Of a stretch of DNA of 34,883 nt, positions 23,251 to 28,628 are shown piece by piece. Under the pieces are notes generated by a model. It was not told the DNA's origin and made no database searches. It saw only the letters and a program-made list of their open reading frames with translations. The position numbers were made by a program, and so were the translations under genes. The stretch lies in the NCBI GenBank assembly GCA_005882895.1, contig VBBD01000022.1, forward strand, positions 1 to 34,883, read 5' to 3'. Numbering within the stretch: position 1 is the first letter of the stretch; every line of letters starts with the position of its first letter. Source of the DNA: Candidatus Bathyarchaeota archaeon (GTDB lineage: Archaea > Thermoproteota > Bathyarchaeia > 40CM-2-53-6).

Positions 23251-23575
23251 AGCATTAGCGAGGAATTTGGCATAAAGACAGAGCCGTTCTCCACTCTGAC
23301 CGCATGTGTTCTAAGAGGCATAGTTAGATCAGCTTGCACCGGCAATCTTGTTGCTTGGTTAAACTAGCCGAAATGCTGAGGAGATGTAATCGGTTGATCT
23401 TCCATTGCCCGCAGAGAGGGGTCCTCCCGGCGAGTGTACCTTTCCTCCAAAGCGTACTATTGGCCTTCGAATTTAGGTAGTAAAATTTCCTTTGCCTAGA
23501 TGAGGAAACGCTTGAAAGTTCCTTCGGGAACTTCTTCGACGACCAGAGTCTGATGAGCGGGAGGTTATGACCGAC
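23251..23575. other. Intergenic region with a stable UUCG hairpin
   Basis: AAGTTCC-TTCG-GGAACTT (23516-23533) is a perfect 7-bp stem capped by a C(UUCG)G tetraloop in + strand RNA. It lies between convergent genes (aquaporin and the DUF59 gene). CTGATGA and nearby GATGAGG resemble box C/D elements but without a convincing pair. The hairpin could be a 3' stabiliser or part of a small RNA. Confidence 0.4.
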
Positions 23576-23914
23576 TCATGCCTTTGTCTGAGCGGGTGAA
23601 GCTGGCTGAGCGGGTGGGGGAGTGTAGCTGGGGTTTACTCTCTGGTTGATCTCGTTTGCGAGAGCGTGTCCATGGAGGATAACTGTGACCTTCTTGACTC
23701 CTTCAAGCTTGGATGTCAACATCCGTATGTTCATTCCGATGTCTTCTGCAAAGATCGGCGGACAGAACGGCGCGGTCAGATGATACTTGATGAGGATCTC
23801 CCCGTTGTCCTGAATGTTTATCTCGTCCACGAGATGCATCTCTGTGATCGGAAGCCCGATCTCTGGGTCGACAACCTTCTCAAGCTCTCTTTCGATCGCT
23901 TCGACGGTAACCAT
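23576..23914 (-). CDS. DUF59/MIP18-family Fe-S cluster maturation protein
   Basis: The 112-residue protein is a single DUF59 domain: VEAIERELEKVVDPEIGLPITEMHLVDEI at the start, then KYHLTAPFCPPIF with the reactive cysteine of the family (about residue 51) and GVKKVTVILHG. Relatives such as SufT, MIP18/CIA2 and PaaD assist iron-sulphur cluster insertion. The last ~20 residues are a Pro-, Ala-rich tail (TPPPAQPASPAQ). A TATA box lies about 34 nt upstream. Another DUF59 domain is fused to the Mrp ATPase at 26-27 kb, so this locus has two such proteins that may cooperate in serving Fe-S enzymes like the ferredoxin oxidoreductase. Confidence 0.88.
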   Translation of the reverse strand: MVTVEAIERELEKVVDPEIGLPITEMHLVDEINIQDNGEILIKYHLTAPFCPPIFAEDIGMNIRMLTSKLEGVKKVTVILHGHALANEINQRVNPSYTPPPAQPASPAQTKA

Positions 23915-23944
23915 ATTTCCTTAATCTAAATGCGCGTGTTTTGA

Positions 23945-23952
23945 TTTATAGG
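23945..23952 (-). promoter_or_regulatory. TATA box of the DUF59 gene
   Basis: CCTATAAA on the minus strand lies about 34 nt before the ATG at 23914, giving a near-leaderless transcript. Confidence 0.5.
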
Positions 23953-23997
23953 TTCCTCGGTTGCCTCGACGTCTGCTCCGCGGGGTGCCAGAATTGA

Positions 23998-24021
23998 GAT
24001 CAGGGTCGATTATGGGCGATT
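23998..24021 (+). repeat. Possible partial third copy of the ~210-bp element's 3' end
   Basis: AGATCAGGGTCGATTATGGGCGATT resembles AGATCAGGGCTGAAAATGGGCGATT at the end of copy 2 with few mismatches. It lies between two divergent promoters. The match is short, so chance or a shared protein-binding site is possible. Confidence 0.3.
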
Positions 24022-24066
24022 TTCGTCCGGAGGAGTCGTCTATCAAGGATTATGACGTAAGTCATG

Positions 24067-24074
24067 TTTAAATA
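24067..24074 (+). promoter_or_regulatory. TATA box of the COG2522-like regulator gene
   Basis: TTTAAATA is centred about 35 nt upstream of the TTG start at 24106. Confidence 0.45.
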
Positions 24075-24105
24075 GATTCCAGGACTTTCCCATGTTGGCC
24101 TTTTA

Positions 24106-24555
24106 TTGATCATTCCCTGCGAAGTCGCAGCGAAATCCGTCATTCCGGCATTGCGCGCCATGATAGCCCGTGAGCTAATAGAGGGTTATGGGATGAAACA
24201 GGAACTAGTCGCACAGCGACTAGGAGTTACACAAGCGGCCGTCAGCAAGTACAGGCACCAAGTTCGCGGAGAAGCAGTAGACCTTGAATCTGCGGCCGAG
24301 GTCCGGCAGATTAGTAAGGATATCGCTTCCGCACTGGTCGGGGACCCGAGCCCACTGAACGTCTCAAGAAGGTTTTGCCAGGCCTGTACCGACATTCGTG
24401 CATTAGGCCTGATGTGCGAGACTTGCAGGAAGGTGGATCCTAGTTGGGATGTGGAACATTGCACGATTTGTTTCGGGCAACACAGCTGCGCCGACACTGT
24501 CAGTATTGAACCCAGCAGCATCGCAAAGTATCGAAGGATACCTATCCAGGACTAG
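24106..24555 (+). CDS. Archaeal HTH regulator with C-terminal cysteine cluster (COG2522-like)
   Basis: The 149-residue protein begins IIPCEVAAKSVIPALRAMIARELIEGYGM, typical of archaeal COG2522 regulators, followed by a Cro/XRE-type helix-turn-helix (KQELVAQRLGVTQAAVSKYRHQVRG, about residues 31-55). The C-terminal half carries several cysteines (FCQACTDIRALGLMCETC and HCTICFGQHSC) suited to bind zinc or an Fe-S cluster. Such a cluster would let DNA binding respond to oxygen or iron (inference). The start is TTG with a TATA box upstream. The neighbouring DUF59 gene, read divergently, is a plausible target. Confidence 0.8.
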   Translation: MIIPCEVAAKSVIPALRAMIARELIEGYGMKQELVAQRLGVTQAAVSKYRHQVRGEAVDLESAAEVRQISKDIASALVGDPSPLNVSRRFCQACTDIRALGLMCETCRKVDPSWDVEHCTICFGQHSCADTVSIEPSSIAKYRRIPIQD

Positions 24556-24560
24556 ATCGC

Positions 24561-24793
24561 TCACTCGGCTTCAATAATCCTCGTTCTCGGAATCTGAGTT
24601 TTCAACGGTTTTCCAGTGCCCGCGAGATACTGACCTGTTTGAGAATGAACCGTACGAAGTTTCGGTCGCGGCGGGATCGCTTTTAGTACTTGATGACCCT
24701 TCCGCTGGAGGATTTCCTATAGGGCCCTCTCTTCCGCCTACGGGCCTTATTCTTAGACTCTCTTCCCCGAATCATCTTGTCTTCAACACTCAC
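24561..24793 (-). pseudogene. Small basic gene, apparently split by a -1 frameshift
   Basis: A GTG at 24793-24791 with a strong ribosome-binding site (GGGAGG, 8 nt upstream) opens a 36-residue very basic ORF (contains KNKARRRKRGPYRK) that stops at 24683. The -1 frame overlaps it and continues to 24561 with a protein-like sequence (KAIPPRPKLRTVHSQTGQYL, GKPLKTQIPRTRIIEAE) that has no start codon of its own. Joining the two near AGGAAATCC would give a coherent basic protein of about 75 residues. No clear slippery heptamer is present, so a frameshift mutation or sequencing error is more likely than programmed frameshifting. The family is not recognised. This is a tentative call. Confidence 0.35.
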
Positions 24794-24897
24794 TTATCGA
24801 CCCTCCCAATGTCCATTCCTGCCCCGTCTCCAAAAAGAGTCAATTCTTAAATTGTTCACTAAAGAGCTTACGACCCCTCCCGGAGACCCTGAGTAGC

Positions 24898-25323
24898 TTG
24901 AAGCTAGGCTTTGGCAAGCCGAAACAGAAAGATCCCTCTCTCGAAATCAATGCCCAGTCCGTGGTGGCCAACAGACTAAAAGAGCTCTGCGGTGGCGACG
25001 GCGACTTATACAGAGCAATGTCCCGCCTCATGTTCCTCGACCCGAAAAAAATCACAACGCCAATTGACCGTGTGCTAGCCGAGACTCAAACCTTCGAGGC
25101 CCAAGGGAACAAGTTGCGAGCTGAAGTGGGGTATAGGATAGCCGGCGGAATCTCTCTGTATAAAGGTGACCTCGATGGAGTGAAGAAGTACTTCGAAAAG
25201 GCAGCCTCGTTCGCCGGCGACTCACATCCTGAGTACCAAGCTATTCTCAAACGGAGTGATGAGGCTGTGAGCATAGCTCGAAAGTATTATGACGAATTTG
25301 GCTCATTGGGCACACAATCGTAG
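24898..25323 (+). CDS. Hypothetical helical (TPR-like) protein
   Basis: The 141-residue protein starts at TTG with a short basic lead (KLGFGKPKQKDPS) followed by an all-helical region. ANRLKELCGGDGDLYRAMSRLMF and RVLAETQTFEAQGNKLRAEVGYRIAGGISLYKGDLDGVKKYFEKAASF read like paired tetratricopeptide-type helices, with the typical small-residue positions (YRIAGGISLYKGDLDGVKKYFEKA). It may mediate protein contacts. No catalytic or metal motif is seen. It converges on the acylphosphatase gene 18 nt away and has no operon partner. Confidence 0.65.
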   Translation: MKLGFGKPKQKDPSLEINAQSVVANRLKELCGGDGDLYRAMSRLMFLDPKKITTPIDRVLAETQTFEAQGNKLRAEVGYRIAGGISLYKGDLDGVKKYFEKAASFAGDSHPEYQAILKRSDEAVSIARKYYDEFGSLGTQS

Positions 25324-25341
25324 CACACGACGCAAACAGAT

Positions 25342-25623
25342 CTAACCAGTTATTCTGAACCCTCGAAACTCGCCCTTGAAATCAAACCAGTCCACGTCAA
25401 CACTCCTCACTCTCGCCCCAGAAGGACCAACACGGCAGAACTGGATGACCCTGTCAAGCTTCCCGATGTCTCCCTCGCAAACCACCTCAACACCACCATC
25501 TGGAAGATTCCTCACCCAACCTGTGATGCCCAGTTGCCTTGCCAAGTCGGCGATCCCGCGACGAAAGAAAACGCCTTGCACAAGTCCAGAGATCAGAATT
25601 CGTGCGCAAGCATCCAAACTCAA
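25342..25623 (-). CDS. acyP: Acylphosphatase
   Basis: The 93-residue protein is a complete acylphosphatase, which hydrolyses carboxyl-phosphate bonds such as acetyl phosphate or carbamoyl phosphate. The signature loop GLVQGVFFRRGI (about 14-25) contains the catalytic Arg, and GWVRNLPDGGVEVVCEG (about 35-51) carries the catalytic Asn. The alpha/beta sandwich length is exactly that of the family. It lies 69 nt after the start-distal DUF1858-like gene on the same strand and could be co-transcribed, with no evident functional link. Confidence 0.93.
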   Translation of the reverse strand: MSLDACARILISGLVQGVFFRRGIADLARQLGITGWVRNLPDGGVEVVCEGDIGKLDRVIQFCRVGPSGARVRSVDVDWFDFKGEFRGFRITG

Positions 25624-25692
25624 ACACTGATGACTCTCTTGACCACAAAGTTTTTCGCCGGTGAGAAGATATCCGGAAACGAGAAAGTTGAG

Positions 25693-26136
25693 CTAGGCGG
25701 CGGAGGGTGCGACGAGTTGGGTCACCGCTTGCTGAGGTGGAGGCTCCTTGGCAGCCTCAACGAGTTCCTGGACAAGACTTTCGGCTTTCAACCCGTTCAT
25801 GGCGGAGAAAGCATCAAGGGTCATGTAGATATCTCCGGCGTCCTCCGCTTCCAGCCTCAGACCCTTTCTAACCAGAACATCCCTTATTCGAGGGAAAGTA
25901 ACAAGAAGGTCTCCGATCGCGGTGTCGCCACGAATATTTTCGACCGTTATCCTTGACCGCTCCCGAACTGGTCGCTCGACGGAAAGAGGCGGCAACACGA
26001 CTGGTTTGAGCACGGGTGGAGATTTCTTCACTTCGACTCTCTTTCGGGAGTGACCAGCCTTCCCAGTTCTTGCCTGCCTAAGCTTCTTCCCTGATTTATT
26101 CGCCCTTCGAGTAACAGCTCGACGCTTTGTTGCCAT
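25693..26136 (-). CDS. Protein with basic tail and DUF1858-like domain
   Basis: The 147-residue protein has a strongly basic, Lys/Arg-rich N-terminal ~60 residues (ATKRRAVTRRANKSGKKLRQ) resembling a nucleic-acid-binding tail. A compact domain follows (about 67-135): ENIRGDTAIGDLLVTFPRIRDVLVRKGLRLE and YMTLDAFSAMNGLKAESLVQELVEAA. This matches the DUF1858 layout (TVGELLEKYPEAAEVL...), but the cysteines common in that family are missing, so it is unlikely to bind a metal cluster. Its last residues are Pro/Ala-rich. The function is unknown; DNA or RNA association is inferred from the charge. Confidence 0.6.
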   Translation of the reverse strand: MATKRRAVTRRANKSGKKLRQARTGKAGHSRKRVEVKKSPPVLKPVVLPPLSVERPVRERSRITVENIRGDTAIGDLLVTFPRIRDVLVRKGLRLEAEDAGDIYMTLDAFSAMNGLKAESLVQELVEAAKEPPPQQAVTQLVAPSAA

Positions 26137-26233
26137 GCCCTATAGCCCCCGAACTACCCATGTATGGTAGAACCTGCGTTAAAAGATTCGCAGCAGCAGA
26201 ATACCCACTCTAAAGGAGGAGGGCGAGTTACCG

Positions 26234-27442
26234 TCAGGGCTCGATAGACCAAGCGATTGGAAGCCCTTGGGTTAGCTGTTCAACCTGTCTGGCGGCTCGG
26301 GTTCTGAGCTCGCTCACAATGCCTCCGATTATTGAGTTGGAATACTCTTCGATTTTGCCCTCGTCAGACAATTTGGCAATGGCGGGGTCTAAGGGGATGG
26401 CACCTAGGAATGGCACTCCTAGGCTTGAAGCCAGGTTCTCTCCCTTCGGCTCTCCGAAAACATTCATCGTCTTCCCACAACTCGGACATTTGAGATAGCT
26501 CATGTTCTCAACTAGACCAAGTATTGGGACGTCCATCTTCTTGGCCATATTCACCGCTTTTGAGACGATCATTGAAGCGAGATCTTGTGGGGAGGAAACT
26601 ACGATGACGCCGTCTAACGGAAGAGATTGGAACACGGTTAGAGGGGCATCGCTGGTCCCTGGTGGAAGGTCCACGAGAAGATAATGAAGATCGCCCCAAT
26701 CGACGTCCCAGTAAAGTTGTCGGATTACGCTGTTAACGATTGGACCTCGCCAGACAACCGGCATGCTAGGGTCCTCCAGAACAAGGTTGATTGACATGAC
26801 TTTGATTCCAGTTTTCGTCCTAAGAGGCACGATTCCACCTCCGGGGCCCTTGTACGGCTTACCGAAAACACCAAGCACCTTGGCGATGCTTGGACCAGTG
26901 AGATCCGCGTCTAGGACCCCTACCTCGTATCCACTTCTCTTTAGCTCCGACGCGAGCATGCTGGTGACGAAGGATTTTCCAACGCCTCCCTTCCCTGAGA
27001 TGACCGCGATAATGCTGCGGACGCCCCGCTTTCCGAGACGTTCAATCCCAGGTCCAAGCCCGGGTCCACCCTTTGACGGAGTTGAGGAGACTGCTCCTGG
27101 TTGCAACTGTTGCTTCAACTCCTCCAGCTCCTTTCTCGACATGGTCGTTGTCTCGACTTTCACCGATCTTACGTCCTCGAGTTCTCGCACTGCCTTCTCG
27201 ACATCTGCCTGAAGGGTCTTTGCAAGCGGACAGTGCGCAACGGTCAGGGCAATTTTCACGTAAACATTCCCATCGCTAGCCGAAATATCTCTGACCATTT
27301 TCAGATCAACGATACTCCGGCCAATCTCCGGGTCCAGCACGCCCCTCAGCTTTTCCAAGACTAGGTTCTTATCGACCAAACGATAGCCCACAGTTCGAAA
27401 CACTATCATGAAGCCTTTCTTGCTATTTACACCCTCCTTCAA
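26234..27442 (-). CDS. Mrp/NBP35-type Fe-S cluster carrier ATPase with N-terminal DUF59 domain
   Basis: The 402-residue protein has a DUF59 domain (about residues 25-110, VLEKLRGVLDPEIGRSIVDL, with the Cys in TVAHCPLAK), a Pro/Gly linker, and a P-loop ATPase of the MinD/Mrp family: deviant Walker A SGKGGVGKS (about 148-156), DADLTGPSI, LLVDLPPGTSD and GLVENMSYLKCPSCGK with the CxxC pair that bridges a [4Fe-4S] cluster in dimers. It builds and transfers Fe-S clusters to apo-enzymes. ATG at 27442 is in frame with a second Met at about residue 12 (MIVFRTV), which may be the true start. It is divergent from the TrmB-type gene, 48 nt away. Confidence 0.93.
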   Translation of the reverse strand: MKEGVNSKKGFMIVFRTVGYRLVDKNLVLEKLRGVLDPEIGRSIVDLKMVRDISASDGNVYVKIALTVAHCPLAKTLQADVEKAVRELEDVRSVKVETTTMSRKELEELKQQLQPGAVSSTPSKGGPGLGPGIERLGKRGVRSIIAVISGKGGVGKSFVTSMLASELKRSGYEVGVLDADLTGPSIAKVLGVFGKPYKGPGGGIVPLRTKTGIKVMSINLVLEDPSMPVVWRGPIVNSVIRQLYWDVDWGDLHYLLVDLPPGTSDAPLTVFQSLPLDGVIVVSSPQDLASMIVSKAVNMAKKMDVPILGLVENMSYLKCPSCGKTMNVFGEPKGENLASSLGVPFLGAIPLDPAIAKLSDEGKIEEYSNSIIGGIVSELRTRAARQVEQLTQGLPIAWSIEP

Positions 27443-27490
27443 AGATGTAACGTAAGGTCGCCTGCTTAGCTCGAAGAGAAAGAAGATCTG

Positions 27491-28249
27491 ATGATGGTCT
27501 CCGAAACAACTAGAAGAGCCCTAAAGGAATTCGGGCTCACAGAATACGAGGTCAAAGCATACATTGCCCTAGTGGAATCTGGACCGATGCCCGCGAGCCA
27601 GCTGAGTACTACTGCCGCGATTCCCTACTCGAAGATATACGAAATACTAGGGAATCTGGAGAGAAAAGGCTGGGTGGAAAGCGAACAGGGCAGACCAAGT
27701 AAGTATTTCCCCAAACCTCCCAGTGCAGCCCTCGAATCCTCCAGGGTGAGAATGGAGAACACGCTCAAGTCCAGCCAGACAGACGCGATGTCGGAGCTAC
27801 AGCCCCTCTACGAGAAGAAAAGAGTCCAAGAAAGACCGGACATATGGATCGTTAGAGGACAAAACAATATTCTAGACAGAATCAAAGAGACGCTGGGTAG
27901 AACAAAGAGAGAACTGCTCGTTGCTATGCCGATAGTTCCCGACTCGGTGATTTCCATGGCGACACCATTACTTTCCCTCATGAACAGTCGAGGTGTCAAA
28001 GTCTCAGTCATGATTCCGAGCCTGATCAGCAAAGAGATAACGAGGAAACTGAAAGGGCTGGCAGAGGTCAGGGTCCGCGAGCAAATGTTCGGCGGAGGAA
28101 TTATCTCCGACAGTAACGAGATCATCCTTCTGCTCGGAGAAGAGCCGGAGAGAGGACTGACCCTAGCAATATCATCTGATCACGCGGGACTGGTAAGATT
28201 CGGAAAAAGCTACTTCGAATTCCTGTGGGAGAACTCCAAACCGTGCTAG
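27491..28249 (+). CDS. TrmB-family transcriptional regulator
   Basis: The 252-residue protein starts with a TrmB winged helix (ALKEFGLTEYEVKAYIALVESGPMPASQLS, then IPYSKIYEILGNLERKGWVESEQGRPSKYFP). A short coiled-coil linker (about 85-115) follows, then a PLD-like regulatory domain (IWIVRGQNNILDRIKETLGRTKRELLVAMP, then GVKVSVMIPSL and GLTLAISSDHAGLVRFGKSYFEFLW). TrmB proteins usually sense sugars or other metabolites, but this one lacks the longer sugar-binding C-terminus. Two adjacent ATG codons (27491, 27494) could start it. It is divergent from the Mrp gene and may regulate it; its ligand is unknown. Confidence 0.9.
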   Translation: MMVSETTRRALKEFGLTEYEVKAYIALVESGPMPASQLSTTAAIPYSKIYEILGNLERKGWVESEQGRPSKYFPKPPSAALESSRVRMENTLKSSQTDAMSELQPLYEKKRVQERPDIWIVRGQNNILDRIKETLGRTKRELLVAMPIVPDSVISMATPLLSLMNSRGVKVSVMIPSLISKEITRKLKGLAEVRVREQMFGGGIISDSNEIILLLGEEPERGLTLAISSDHAGLVRFGKSYFEFLWENSKPC

Positions 28250-28306
28250 CTAATGCTCTGGGCTGACAAAAAGGGTAATAGACTATGAGTCAGAGTCCCG
28301 GACGAT

Positions 28307-28475
28307 GCTCCGGTGGTGTAGCCCGGTTTAGCATAGCGGCCTTAGCCCGACAATGAAGCTCGGGTGGCCATTCGAGCGAATAACCAGCCAGCGGCGGAGA
28401 ATCGAAACCTCCAGAGCCGTTGATCGCGGGTTCAAAAGCGGTCGTTTGCCGCGGAGAGTCCCGCCCGGAGCACCA
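28307..28475 (+). tRNA. tRNA-Glu (anticodon TTC) with about three introns, one in the T-loop
   Basis: Acceptor GCTCCGG pairs with CCGGAGC (28465-28471), followed by A and an encoded CCA. The D-arm is GTGT-AGCCCGGTTTA-GCAT; the anticodon stem is GCGGC (28336-28340) with GCCGT (28416-28420); the T-stem is GCGGG/CCCGC. Intron 1 (28344-28371) has central helix GGCC/GGCC, bulges TTA and ATT, and inner helix GCCCGA/TCGGGT. Cutting it gives the loop start CTT+TCGA, hence CTTTCGA (anticodon TTC). A second intron lies between about 28376 and 28415, with exact ends unresolved because an AGC repeat makes several cuts equivalent. A third (about 28436-28457) sits in the T-loop with a GCGG/CCGC hairpin; removal leaves TTCAAGT. 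Glu identity rests on the acceptor/D-arm pattern and the intron 1 model. Confidence 0.85.
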
Positions 28476-28479
28476 TCAC

Positions 28480-28593
28480 GCGGGGGTACCATAGCCAGGT
28501 CAAATGGGCAGAGGGTCACTGGAAAGCACCCGCCTAGGGCTTAGGACCCTGTGGCGAAGGCCTTCGTGGGTTCGAATCCCACCCCCCGCACCA
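28480..28593 (+). tRNA. tRNA-Leu (anticodon TAG) with one non-canonical intron
   Basis: GCGGGGG pairs with CCCCCGC, followed by A and CCA; the D-arm is CCAT-AGCCAGGTCAA-ATGG, the T-arm GTGGG-TTCGAAT-CCCAC, and the long variable arm TGGCGAAGGCCTTC marks a class II tRNA. A 26-nt intron (28512-28537) interrupts the 5' strand of the anticodon stem: central helix GGGC/GCCT, bulges AGA and AGG, inner helix GGGT/ACCC. Cutting after the second bulge base gives CAGGG-CTTAGGA-CCCTG, a perfect anticodon arm with TAG. It lies 4 nt after tRNA-Glu, so both are probably processed from one transcript. Confidence 0.92.
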
Positions 28594-28628
28594 CTTGAGC
28601 CAAACCTTCCAAAAAACTCTATTCAGAA

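Noticed and set aside
24683-24716. Programmed -1 ribosomal frameshifting
   Set aside because: No X XXY YYZ slippery heptamer or downstream structure was found in the overlap.
28411-28415. CTCCAGA before the 3' anticodon stem of the second tRNA as a Trp anticodon
   Set aside because: The acceptor and D-arm are Glu-like, no BHB supports the needed cut, and the intron 1 BHB gives a clean CTTTCGA loop instead.
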